Positions 21,872 through 30,881 of a DNA stretch of 64,000 nucleotides are shown here, in pieces; the first letter of the stretch is position 1, and each line of letters begins with the position of its first letter. A program made the translations under genes and the position numbers. The stretch comes from a virus, in IMG/VR virus record IMGVR_UViG_3300042898_002111, positions 1 to 64,000 of that record, one strand, 5' to 3'. The notes below the pieces were generated by a model. It worked only from the letters and a program-made list of their open reading frames with translations. It was not told where the DNA came from and searched no databases.

Positions 21872-22546
21872 ATGCAAATATTAAAACACGTTGGCCGCCA
21901 CGACAACAAGAAAATTGTTCTCGTGTACCGCCAAATTCCCGGTGACGAGCACATGTGCTTGGTACTGTACAGCGACGCTCTACCACAATTATATCATGAT
22001 GAAGTTATGTCATGTTTGGAAAGTGCAGTAGGACAAAACACAGAAGAGTTGGCTGATGCTCTATTCCGTGTTACAATGAAAGATGGCACCAACTGTCTGG
22101 AAGCGTTACACCGTCAGGGACTAATGAAAAAGATTAACACCAACCAGGTGGTAATTACCCCCAATGCCAAGTCAAGTGTGCGTTTGGATGAGTTAAACAC
22201 CATCTTAAACGAAATGAAAACTGGAGAAGACGCCATTAAAAAGATGGCCGAAATGGATGCTAATACTGGTATGTCCAGCAAAAAACGTACACCACGTGAA
22301 GTAGGTGTGAGTCCAGCTAGTCGTACACAAGAAGCCAGTCCTAGTACCGCAGCTATCGGTGAAGTATTAACTGATGAACAACTGGCAGCACAACGTATTG
22401 CCCAGGCAGCTAGTATGAAGTTACAAGCCGAACAGTTGATAGCCGAGGCTAAAAGACTAGAAGCAGAAGCAGTATCACTTAACCCGGCAGCAGCTAATGG
22501 CACAACAAAAACCAGAAAAACCGCCAAGAAAAAACAAGCGGCTTAA
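21872..22546 (+). CDS. Conserved T4-like phage hypothetical protein
   Basis: 224 residues. The N-terminal domain has LKHVGRHDNKKIVLVYRQIP, HMCLVLYSDALPQLYHDEVM and QNTEELADALFRVTMKDG, recognisable from cyanomyoviruses. A helical middle and an Ala/Glu-rich coiled region follow (LQAEQLIAEAKRLEAEAV). The C-terminal tail is very basic (TTKTRKTAKKKQAA), suggesting nucleic-acid contact. AAGGA precedes the ATG by 9 nt. Function unknown. Confidence 0.72.
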   Translation: MQILKHVGRHDNKKIVLVYRQIPGDEHMCLVLYSDALPQLYHDEVMSCLESAVGQNTEELADALFRVTMKDGTNCLEALHRQGLMKKINTNQVVITPNAKSSVRLDELNTILNEMKTGEDAIKKMAEMDANTGMSSKKRTPREVGVSPASRTQEASPSTAAIGEVLTDEQLAAQRIAQAASMKLQAEQLIAEAKRLEAEAVSLNPAAANGTTKTRKTAKKKQAA

Positions 22547-22844
22547 ATTAAGTATTACTGAACGAGACAAGTGGCGTCAAATTTTAAAAGAAGTTGATAA
22601 AGATGAAGCCCCTGTCTCGGTATTAAAAAGTATTACTGTAAATCTTGTTGATGGCACCAAAGTAAACATCAACATACAAGAATTGCTATCTGAGGGAGTT
22701 ACTCCTGAGGATCTAGAATTTGACATCAATGAAAAGTTATTACGCCTAGATGACATTATCAAAAGTGTAGACTTTTTTATCAGTGTTGATCATGTGGCCA
22801 AAGCAATTCAACCAGCAACTGATAATCTACTAAAAAATCTATGA
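22497..22844 (+). CDS. Conserved phage hypothetical protein
   Basis: 115 residues from ATG 22497, inside the 3' end of the previous gene (50-nt overlap), the longest in this region; later starts are possible. The basic start (PEKPPRKNKRLKL) leads into ITVNLVDGTKVNINIQELL and a helical end (KLLRLDDIIKSVDFFISVDHVAKAI). It ends 4 nt into the DHFR gene. Function unknown. Confidence 0.65.
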   Translation: MAQQKPEKPPRKNKRLKLSITERDKWRQILKEVDKDEAPVSVLKSITVNLVDGTKVNINIQELLSEGVTPEDLEFDINEKLLRLDDIIKSVDFFISVDHVAKAIQPATDNLLKNL

Positions 22845-23347
22845 TAAATGCCGTATTCGCGGCAGACTTTTGGGGTGGTATGGGGTTCAACGGTACATTA
22901 CCGTGGCCCCACAACCCTGCTGATCTGGCGCACTTTCAAAAACTAACTAAAGATCATGTGGTCGTAATGGGTCGTAAGACCTGGGACGATCACAAACTGC
23001 CCAAGCCACTTCCTGGTCGTATTGTGTATGTGGCGACCAATCGTCCGGTGTTTCATGCTGGACGTATCGGTGGCGACATTAAATCTGAAGTATTAAGATT
23101 GGAGAAACTACATCCAGACAAAATTATCTGGGTAGTAGGTGGACCCAAACTACTTGTAGAATGTATAGACATTCTGGATCGTGTCCACTTGACACATTTC
23201 CAAGAATCGTTTAAAGTAGATACTAAAATAGATCTCAAGATATTCTTGCGTGGCTTTCAGATGACCAGCGCAAGTGTGGCCTCCGACTTTAAATCAACCT
23301 TTGTGACATATGAACCAGTATTTAAACGCATTACAACAAGTACTTGA
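22841..23347 (+). CDS. folA: Dihydrofolate reductase
   Basis: 168 residues, usual DHFR size. NADPH/substrate motifs are seen: FAADFWGGMGFNGTLPWPHNP near 6-26, VVVMGRKTWDD near 41-51, GRIVYVATNR near 60-69 and IIWVVGGPKLL near 94-104 (the GG of the NADPH site). It regenerates tetrahydrofolate for the thymidylate synthase encoded next. The 3' end overlaps thyA by 38 nt, so the two are tightly coupled. Confidence 0.9.
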   Translation: MINAVFAADFWGGMGFNGTLPWPHNPADLAHFQKLTKDHVVVMGRKTWDDHKLPKPLPGRIVYVATNRPVFHAGRIGGDIKSEVLRLEKLHPDKIIWVVGGPKLLVECIDILDRVHLTHFQESFKVDTKIDLKIFLRGFQMTSASVASDFKSTFVTYEPVFKRITTST

Positions 23348-24218
23348 ACAGGGTACAGTAAAATCAGATCGCACTGGTGTAGGAACCATCAGCCTATTTG
23401 GTATGCAACAGCGATATGATCTGTCAAAATCATTCCCGGCAGTGACCACTAAGAAATTAGCCTGGCGTGCCTGCGTGGGCGAGCTATTATGGATGATTGA
23501 AGGCTCGGGTGATGAACGCAGACTGGCAGAAATCACACATGGATCAGCTGATGGGAACGTCACCATCTGGACCCCCAACGCTCTGGCTCCCTATTGGCAA
23601 CCCAATGCTAAGTACGAAGGCGACCTGGGTCGTGTATATGGCGTACAATGGCGCCAGTGGCGCACACCGGTTGAACACCGACGAGAACATTACCGAGATG
23701 ATTTTGGTAATGTCTACAACCGCGGCGGCAAGTTGCATGTTAAGGAAGTCGATCAATTGATGAATTTGATCGACGGAATCAAACGTGATCCACATGGACG
23801 ACGACACATAATATCAGCTTGGAACCCTGGCGAATTAGACCAGATGGCTCTCCCACCATGTCACACGTTTGCTCAGTTCTATGTTGCAGATGGCCGATTA
23901 AGTTGCCAGATGTATCAGAGAAGTTGTGATATGTTTTTGGGAGTACCTTTTAATATCGCCAGCTATAGTTTGCTCACGCATATGATAGCTCAAGTGTGTC
24001 AGTTACAGGTTGGAGAGTTCGTTCACGTGCTGGGCGATGCACACATATATCTCAATCACATAGATCAGGTAAAAGAACAATTGAAGCGTGAACCCTTGCC
24101 TGCACCACAACTATGGCTTAATCCCGACGTCACTGACATCACCAAATTTACCATGTCAGATATTCGTCTGGATGGTTATACGTCGCACCCACCTATAAAG
24201 GCAGAAATGGCTGTATGA
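23310..24218 (+). CDS. thyA: Thymidylate synthase
   Basis: 302 residues of the ThyA family (dUMP plus methylene-THF to dTMP). The catalytic Cys is Cys184 in LPPCHTFAQFYV. QRSCDMFLGVPFNIASY is the dUMP-binding part, and KSDRTGVGTISLFG near 18-31 is the phosphate loop. The insertion around 112-140 is within the range of known bacterial and phage members. It overlaps both neighbours and supplies phage DNA synthesis together with DHFR. Confidence 0.94.
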   Translation: MNQYLNALQQVLEQGTVKSDRTGVGTISLFGMQQRYDLSKSFPAVTTKKLAWRACVGELLWMIEGSGDERRLAEITHGSADGNVTIWTPNALAPYWQPNAKYEGDLGRVYGVQWRQWRTPVEHRREHYRDDFGNVYNRGGKLHVKEVDQLMNLIDGIKRDPHGRRHIISAWNPGELDQMALPPCHTFAQFYVADGRLSCQMYQRSCDMFLGVPFNIASYSLLTHMIAQVCQLQVGEFVHVLGDAHIYLNHIDQVKEQLKREPLPAPQLWLNPDVTDITKFTMSDIRLDGYTSHPPIKAEMAV

Positions 24219-25195
24219 TCAATAAAATAACTATATTCATAGGTGACACTGGTGCTTATCTAGCACAAGAAGCTAAAAAGGTATCTGAGAGTGCATGCCT
24301 ATTAGATTCGTTATCCACACACATACTTAAACCTGGAATATATTATACTAGTTTGGGGGATTGTTATAATGAGCAAATATTATTAAAAATTCTCAATCAA
24401 GCCGATGTATTGATATACTGTCCTCCGGATATATGGAGCGATGGTGACACTCATGAATTTAGTATGCGCAAAACTACAGAATTCTATTTAAGATTTTTTA
24501 TTAATAAAAAACAAGTGTTGGGAGTTGATACCAATGGTCCTGATTTTAAATCCACTATGTTGGAATTGGCTGATGTTCGGAGATCAGAAAATCCACAAAT
24601 ATGGATAAGTGGTTGCAGTATTAGTCACGGAATTGGTCAGGGTATTGAAGCAGATGAACGATATGGGGAGCATTTGTCACACGAATTAAATATGCCAGTC
24701 AGCTATCTTACACGACCTGGCACTAGTAATGCCTGGCAAGCACAGCAGATTTTACGATCAGACCTGCGTCCCGGGGATATTATTGTCTGGGGATTGACTT
24801 CTTGGGATAGATTCACATTTGTTCAGGATAAACCAGAAAAATTTACACATGTTAATGTTAGATATTATGAAAGATATCCCGAATTTCATAAAGTGGTTAG
24901 TCTAGAAAGATTATTAGAGACTAACAATTTGTTATACCATTCATTGACAAGCATACACCAAGTGGTAAACGTATGCCAAAAACTGGGCGTTAAATTGCTA
25001 TTAGCTGGCTTGTTGGTAGATCGCATGTTTATACAGTATCTAGTAGATTTACCAAATTATATACAATTATTAGGATATAACGGATTTGAAGTTAAAAATA
25101 TGTATCCAGATCAGGGCACTGATGGACGTCACCCAGGCCCACTGTCACATCGTTGGTTTGCGGACGAAATGATTAAAGGAATTAAACAATTATGA
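24215..25195 (+). CDS. SGNH-hydrolase-like protein with extra N-terminal domain
   Basis: 326 residues. The first ~110 form an unrecognised domain (ITIFIGDTGAYLAQEA, VLIYCPPDIWSDGDTHEF). From about 125 it follows an SGNH layout: ISGCSISHGIGQGIEADERY (a CS-for-DS nucleophile region), TRPGTSNAWQAQQI with Gly and Asn, VWGLTSWDRFTF, and a terminal D-x-x-H (TDGRHPGPLSHRWFADEM). It starts 4 nt inside thyA and precedes an epimerase, so glycan processing is likely. The nucleophile block is divergent. Confidence 0.65.
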   Translation: MINKITIFIGDTGAYLAQEAKKVSESACLLDSLSTHILKPGIYYTSLGDCYNEQILLKILNQADVLIYCPPDIWSDGDTHEFSMRKTTEFYLRFFINKKQVLGVDTNGPDFKSTMLELADVRRSENPQIWISGCSISHGIGQGIEADERYGEHLSHELNMPVSYLTRPGTSNAWQAQQILRSDLRPGDIIVWGLTSWDRFTFVQDKPEKFTHVNVRYYERYPEFHKVVSLERLLETNNLLYHSLTSIHQVVNVCQKLGVKLLLAGLLVDRMFIQYLVDLPNYIQLLGYNGFEVKNMYPDQGTDGRHPGPLSHRWFADEMIKGIKQL

Positions 25196-26169
25196 AATAT
25201 ATTATAACAGGCGGTGCCGGCTTTATCGGGCACAATGTAGTACGACAACTGGAAGCACTGGGTCATGAATGTCATGTAATTGACAGTCTGACCAATTATG
25301 GGTTTGTACCTAAACCAGAACTAGAATACTTAACTGCTGAACGTCAGAAAAGATTTAATTCCATAGTGCATGAGATTGACATCAGAGAATATACTGCGGT
25401 CAAAGCAGCATTTGAAAGAGCTGGTAAAATTGATGGAGTTATTCATCTGGCCAGTTTTCCACGTCAGAAAGTCGTGGGACAAAATCCAGTCTGGGGTGGA
25501 GAAGTGATGTGCCCTGCGTTAATTAATTTATTAGAGTTAACTAAACAAAATAATATTCCCAAATTTGTGTATATTAGTAGTAGTATGGTGTACGGAAATT
25601 TTGACAATGATGTAACCGAAGAATCAGTGTGTAACCCACTGGGGCATTATGGTATTATGAAATATATGGGAGAAAAATTAGTTGAAGATTACACCCGTCG
25701 TGGATGTTTTGATCATGTGATTATCAGACCCAGTGCGGTGTATGGTGAATGGGATGTGGAAGATCGTGTGGTTAGTAAATTCATGCTGGGAGCCATGAGC
25801 AATAGTGTTCTTAAAATTAACGGACCTGGTGAAGTACTGGATTTTACCTATGTAGAAGATACTGCACAGGGTATAGTACTGGCTGCTATAAAACCAGCCG
25901 CCAACAACAAGATTTTTAACATTACACGCAGTGATACACGTCTTTATACCCTGAAAGATGCCGCTGAAATTGCCATTCGTATCGCAGGCAGTGGCTCCGT
26001 AGAACTACGCGGCAAGGATGCAGATTTCCCTAGTCGTGGTCGTTTAGACATTAGTCGTGCCATACTTGAGTTAGGATACAAACCCACTGTGGGTGTGGAA
26101 GAAGGATTCCACAGATACTATAACTGGTTTAAATCGTCGACTTTTTGGCAAAATAAATTAAATGGCTAA
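25192..26169 (+). CDS. NAD-dependent sugar epimerase/dehydratase (SDR family)
   Basis: 325 residues of the extended SDR family. Rossmann motif ITGGAGFIGHN at about 4-14; SSSMVYGN near 128 holds the catalytic Ser; YGIMKYMGEK near 148 is the Y-x-x-x-K pair; IRPSAVYGEWDVEDRVV matches the nucleotide-sugar region. It resembles UDP-glucose 4-epimerase and related enzymes; the exact sugar is not readable. It overlaps the SGNH gene by 4 nt and the aminotransferase gene by 8 nt. Confidence 0.88.
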   Translation: MKYIITGGAGFIGHNVVRQLEALGHECHVIDSLTNYGFVPKPELEYLTAERQKRFNSIVHEIDIREYTAVKAAFERAGKIDGVIHLASFPRQKVVGQNPVWGGEVMCPALINLLELTKQNNIPKFVYISSSMVYGNFDNDVTEESVCNPLGHYGIMKYMGEKLVEDYTRRGCFDHVIIRPSAVYGEWDVEDRVVSKFMLGAMSNSVLKINGPGEVLDFTYVEDTAQGIVLAAIKPAANNKIFNITRSDTRLYTLKDAAEIAIRIAGSGSVELRGKDADFPSRGRLDISRAILELGYKPTVGVEEGFHRYYNWFKSSTFWQNKLNG

Positions 26170-27277
26170 CACTATTTTCAAAATACCGTTTTTTGGTATT
26201 AAACGTCAATACGAAAACTTGCGACAGGAGATACTGGATACAGTGGACACAGTCTATACCAGTGGACAGGTATTAGACGGACAATACACTAGGTATTTTG
26301 AAAGAGCCATGGCACTACGATGTGATCGTTTGTATGCCGTGGCTGTAAATAGTTGCACACAGGGTCTGATCATGACAATGCGTTTAATGATACCCCGGAA
26401 AAGTCAAGTACTAGTTCCTAATATTAGTTTTGCTGCCACCGTCAATAGTGTTCTGATGGCTGGTCATATTCCAGTATTTTGCGACACTGATGCTCAGGCA
26501 TTAATCAATCTGGAAAGTATAGATTTCACATTAAAAGGTTCTGGTGTACACAGTATAATGTATGCCAATCTGTTTGGTAATGTAGTGGACTACGATCGCT
26601 TCCGAGTCATCACTGAATTCTTTAACAATGAAGAAATGTATATCATTGAAGATGCCGCACAGAGTTTTGGTGCCAGCTATCGTGGCATACCATCAGGCAA
26701 GCTGGGCACAGTCAGTGTGCTGAGTTTTGATCCCACTAAAAATTTACCTAACTACGGATCTGGTGGTATGATACTAACTGATGATCTGGGTATAGCAGAA
26801 GAATTGTACGACATGCGCGATAATGGTAAGCAGGAGGGACACAACTTTCCTGGAACCAATAGTAAAATGTCCGAAAGCGATTGTGCTCAGATGCTGGTTA
26901 AACTACGTCACTTTGATGCCTGGCAGGATCGTCGACGAGAAATTGCCGAGTATTACACTGGTGAATTATGTGACTATGTAGATGTTCCACAAGTAACTGA
27001 AGGTGCTGAACACGCCTGGCACAAATATGTCATTAGACTGTCAGAACGCCACGGACTGCGCACAGCCCTGGCACACGAGGGCATTGACACTAGAATACAT
27101 TACGACAAGACATTGTCTGAATTGCCAGTTAGCTGGAAATATGATGGTTATAATCTGGATCAATATCACGAAAGCACTGCATTTACTCGTGAATGCATGA
27201 GTTTACCCATCTACCCCGAACTAGAAGATTACGAAGTAGAACAGGTAGTTAATGCTGTGCAGAATTACTTACGTTAA
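26162..27277 (+). CDS. DegT/DnrJ/EryC1/StrS sugar aminotransferase
   Basis: 371 residues, full family length. PLP features: IIEDAAQSFGASYRG near 161-175 (Asp and Gln contacting the ring), SFDPTKNLPNYGSGGM near 189-204 with the Schiff-base Lys, and RDNGKQEGHN. It installs an amino group on a keto-sugar nucleotide. With the epimerase gene it could make one amino sugar for the decoration pathway. Its 3' end overlaps the convergent gene by 29 nt. Confidence 0.9.
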   Translation: MANTIFKIPFFGIKRQYENLRQEILDTVDTVYTSGQVLDGQYTRYFERAMALRCDRLYAVAVNSCTQGLIMTMRLMIPRKSQVLVPNISFAATVNSVLMAGHIPVFCDTDAQALINLESIDFTLKGSGVHSIMYANLFGNVVDYDRFRVITEFFNNEEMYIIEDAAQSFGASYRGIPSGKLGTVSVLSFDPTKNLPNYGSGGMILTDDLGIAEELYDMRDNGKQEGHNFPGTNSKMSESDCAQMLVKLRHFDAWQDRRREIAEYYTGELCDYVDVPQVTEGAEHAWHKYVIRLSERHGLRTALAHEGIDTRIHYDKTLSELPVSWKYDGYNLDQYHESTAFTRECMSLPIYPELEDYEVEQVVNAVQNYLR

Positions 27278-30200
27278 ATCGTTCTTGCAACCACGCCCAA
27301 TCAAAACTCAACTTTAGCAGTTCATAATCCCCAGCCACTTCATCATAGTATTCCACTGCATCACGTGCGCCTGCCAGACAGTGTTTGGCATAGTCGCCCT
27401 GGGCCACCGTCAACCAAGTATTGAGTCGATGTTCTGTTTCTAAAGTGGGTGCAATGGTTATAAAGTGTTTTAATTTCAACACCTCACGAAAGGCAGTACG
27501 CCAGGTCATCCAAGCATCTTGATTGAAGTGCGCGATACCACTGAGTGTGGGCACCGATTCATGTGGCTGACTCAGTGTAAAGTCAATACCCGGATTGTTG
27601 TTGGATAACACTAGATTCTTGTTGAAGGCAATCATGCCCATGTGGCCGTACTCCAAACCGTTCACTGGATTTTTTGCATTAAAAATATAATGCTTGGGTC
27701 CTTGGAAATAGTCCGGTTGCCAGTGCCAATCAAAGTTGCCACCCAGTACCTCCAGTTTGGCGAACACCATGAAAAACCAGGGAGTGTCGCTTAACCTGGC
27801 TGCTGCCTGATAGGCTGCTGTACGTCCATTGACCCCACGACTCCATTTGACCGTACGATTGCTCATGTATTCAGTGTGATCAAACCAACGTTGCTCGTCT
27901 GGTTCACCATTACTAATATAGATGATGTCCAAGTGTTGATCGGTTGTGCCACTGTGCAATTTATTAATATAAGGATAGTCGTACACCTGAGTTTTAAGGT
28001 GCGTTTTAATATCTCTGGGTACCAATGCACTGCTACCACTACCATTATATCTCACAACTGTTCGGTCTTTTTCACTCCATAGACAAAAGTTAGGCACTAT
28101 GCGGCGGGATTTGCTGTCATATCTGGTATGATCTTTTGAAAAGAACACATAAGGACTTTCAAACTTGTAGTTTTGAATCTCAGCAACAAGATCGTCACCC
28201 TGGTATAGATGCACTGGACAGTCAAATCTAGGAACCCTAGGTTCAGGAATGTAGTTGATGACATTAAAGAAGTCCAAAATATCCAGTTCGCACATTTGCT
28301 GTCGGAACGACTCCACATGTATATAGAAAGTATCGCCCTGTTTAGTATGATCACTCTGGAATACATGTATCATTTCCTTCTGCCAGGGCTCAGGTTGCCA
28401 GGTAAAGTCAAACTGTGTGTAATCGCAGATACTGTTAATAATCCAGACGTATTCTGTCTCAGCAGTGGCCATGATACGCTTGAACGTGTCTAGATAGTTA
28501 CCCACAAAACGAGTCATCACCATGTCAGGATGATGCTCACGTAAAACCTCATACTGATGTTTGGCAATAGTACCATTGCCGTGATCTACATAATAGATAT
28601 TGTGTAAGTTATCTGGCTTGTCCACAATCTGGTTGCTGACAAAATTTAAATTGGGAAATTCTTCCAAACGTCTGGCCCATTGGATATTGCGTTCAAATTC
28701 CCATTTGTTAATTAAAAATGAATCAGACCATTTTTGATGCTGACTGGGAAATACGTGAGTCATATAATTTTGCCAGGGCTGCGCATGCCAAGCAAAGTCA
28801 AAGGTATCATAATTGTATTCTGAACTAATAACCCAGAATTTGTTGTTTTTAGTCCGTGATGTGCATCGCTTGATAGTGTCCAGCATACTGTTGGCATATC
28901 GAATCTTTTGAATTTTAGGATATTTTGTCTGTAGACGCTCGTAACGTGCCTGAGCAGTAGCGTTATTTTTATCTACAAAAAATATGTCTAAAATGTCTAT
29001 TATACGGTGTTCTTGAACGATTTTAGGGGGTTCTCCGGCAAATTTTATCTCAGTTGCGCCTGGTACTGTATAAGTAAGCCCTATACTCTGTTGATATTCT
29101 GTACCAAAATGATGTATAAAAGGTGTCTCGTTGGGATCTGGAACCCAGCTGAAGTCTACATTGTTTCTATTAACTTCCTCGGGAATGGCCCAATTGGTTT
29201 CATCAACCAATAATTTGGCCACTGGATATTCCATGTACTTACGCTCAGTGGCCCCGGGCATACGATATTCAACTGTGGGCATTTTGATTGCAGGCCAATG
29301 TTGATTACCAAATACAAAAATTAACTGAGGACTGCCCGGCTCAGGGCGCCAACTATAGTCCCATTCACAATCTATCAATGTGTGCCATTGATTGTCATGC
29401 CGCTCCAGTAAACAAGCTCTGGGATTATCTATATATTTGCTTTCAGTGGCGCCTGGCATACGATACTCCACAGTAGGCATAATTTCTGCCGAATACCATT
29501 GATTACCAAATATGTAATTGTATGCTGGACTACCGGGATCCGGTTCCCAACTAAAATCAAATTCACAGTCGTAGTGTGTGATAAATTTTTCTGGCTCGCC
29601 TATACGCAGAGCCCGCGGTTCTGATATATATTTGATCTCAGTGGCGCCTGGAACCAAGTATTGCAGTGCTGGACGTTGTTCAGGACTCGACCACTGATTA
29701 CCAAAAACATAAATGTAAGCTGGGTCTGTGGGATTAGGTCGCCAACTATAATCAAAACTTTTTATATCATCTAACAATTCCCAATGTGTTATATCTGCGG
29801 CTACTATAGCTATCAGATCATCTACATACTTAATTTCAGTAGCATCAGGAACGGTATAAACTACAGTAGGCTCTAACACTCCAGGATTCCATTGATTACC
29901 AAAAACGTAAGTCATTGGGGGGTCGAACGGATTGGGTTCCCAACTGTAATCAAACGAATTGACTGCTATATTGTGTCTGAATAAATTTGGTTGTGGTAAT
30001 CTAACGGTTTTAACATCACCGATAAATTTTGTTTCGGTGGCTCCAACAACACGGTAACGAATACTAACTTTGTGCTCGGGAGGATTCCACTGATTGCCGA
30101 ATTCATAAATATATGCTGGCTCCAATGGGTTGGGTCGCCAGGTCCAGTCCCACTGAAGCTCGTCAATATCCTCCAATAATTCCCAATTGTCCCTAGACGG

Positions 30201-30881
30201 GGACAGTTTGGCCAATGGAAAGTCTAAGAATTTTTTTTGTGTGGCGCCTGGAACTGTATAAACCACAGTGGGCATAATAGTACCAGAATAGTGTTGATTA
30301 CCAAATACATAGATATACGGTGGATCACCAGGATCAGGACACCAGCTGAAGTCAAAGCCAGCTATTTTTTCTAAAATTTGCCAATTATTTGTAGTGGGTT
30401 TAACCAGGGCTGGCGTCGACAAGAACTTACGTTCTGTTGCACCAGGGACACGATACTCCACAGTGGGCATACGTTCACCTGGCCACCATTGATTTCCAAA
30501 TACATAGATATATGGGGGATCAAATGGATGTGGGTGCCAGCTGAAGTCAAATTCTACATCGTGCAGCACATGCCAATGATCCATGACTGGTTTTGCTTTA
30601 ACTAGACTTTCATGAAAATTCCAGGATCGCTGTTTTACGTAACTAACATGTGCTAGATATGTACCTCCATATTCGCACCATTGACTGGGCCATACGTGTA
30701 CATGGTCAGCCTCCCAGGGAACTGGCTGGTAATCAAAATCAAATTTCGTGTAATCATTGCCCCCATAAATATACCAGTAATACCCAGTACAACATAGAGT
30801 AGCAGCATGCTCTAAACTTTCAGCAGGCTTTTCAAATTCAAATAAACCGGGCTTGGGCCCATAATAGAAAACATCAAACAT
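27249..30881 (-). CDS. Large repeat protein with glycosyltransferase-like domains lacking DxD
   Basis: 1,210 residues. Residues about 105-625 are eight tandem units of ~66 residues. Each has a line like FDFSWxPxPxDPPYIY, then VFGNQ, MPTVEYRVPGATE and KYL. Residues 628-870 hold two longer units (FWVISSEYNYDTFDFAW, VWIINSICDYTQFDFTW). Residues ~985-1,130 resemble the GT-A-like protein at 46179, with FDWHWQPDYFQG and KNPVNGLEYGHMG. The DGD seen in that protein is absent here. Function unknown; possibly an inactive, multivalent glycan-binding or structural form of the enzyme fold. Confidence 0.75.
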   Translation of the reverse strand: MFDVFYYGPKPGLFEFEKPAESLEHAATLCCTGYYWYIYGGNDYTKFDFDYQPVPWEADHVHVWPSQWCEYGGTYLAHVSYVKQRSWNFHESLVKAKPVMDHWHVLHDVEFDFSWHPHPFDPPYIYVFGNQWWPGERMPTVEYRVPGATERKFLSTPALVKPTTNNWQILEKIAGFDFSWCPDPGDPPYIYVFGNQHYSGTIMPTVVYTVPGATQKKFLDFPLAKLSPSRDNWELLEDIDELQWDWTWRPNPLEPAYIYEFGNQWNPPEHKVSIRYRVVGATETKFIGDVKTVRLPQPNLFRHNIAVNSFDYSWEPNPFDPPMTYVFGNQWNPGVLEPTVVYTVPDATEIKYVDDLIAIVAADITHWELLDDIKSFDYSWRPNPTDPAYIYVFGNQWSSPEQRPALQYLVPGATEIKYISEPRALRIGEPEKFITHYDCEFDFSWEPDPGSPAYNYIFGNQWYSAEIMPTVEYRMPGATESKYIDNPRACLLERHDNQWHTLIDCEWDYSWRPEPGSPQLIFVFGNQHWPAIKMPTVEYRMPGATERKYMEYPVAKLLVDETNWAIPEEVNRNNVDFSWVPDPNETPFIHHFGTEYQQSIGLTYTVPGATEIKFAGEPPKIVQEHRIIDILDIFFVDKNNATAQARYERLQTKYPKIQKIRYANSMLDTIKRCTSRTKNNKFWVISSEYNYDTFDFAWHAQPWQNYMTHVFPSQHQKWSDSFLINKWEFERNIQWARRLEEFPNLNFVSNQIVDKPDNLHNIYYVDHGNGTIAKHQYEVLREHHPDMVMTRFVGNYLDTFKRIMATAETEYVWIINSICDYTQFDFTWQPEPWQKEMIHVFQSDHTKQGDTFYIHVESFRQQMCELDILDFFNVINYIPEPRVPRFDCPVHLYQGDDLVAEIQNYKFESPYVFFSKDHTRYDSKSRRIVPNFCLWSEKDRTVVRYNGSGSSALVPRDIKTHLKTQVYDYPYINKLHSGTTDQHLDIIYISNGEPDEQRWFDHTEYMSNRTVKWSRGVNGRTAAYQAAARLSDTPWFFMVFAKLEVLGGNFDWHWQPDYFQGPKHYIFNAKNPVNGLEYGHMGMIAFNKNLVLSNNNPGIDFTLSQPHESVPTLSGIAHFNQDAWMTWRTAFREVLKLKHFITIAPTLETEHRLNTWLTVAQGDYAKHCLAGARDAVEYYDEVAGDYELLKLSFDWAWLQERFNVSNSAQH
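29010..30570 (-). repeat. Eight tandem ~66-residue (about 200-bp) coding repeats
   Basis: The FDFSW-type core recurs at residues about 111, 176, 244, 310, 376, 441, 507 and 576 of the 1,210-residue protein, with spacing 65-69. Copies differ at the DNA level but keep VFGNQ and PGATE, so they are old duplications under selection for sequence. Unit 8 is shortened (FGTEYQQ). Confidence 0.85.

Noticed and set aside
29010-30570. CRISPR array
   Set aside because: The repeats are about 200 bp, diverged, and fall in one long open frame, so they are coding repeats.
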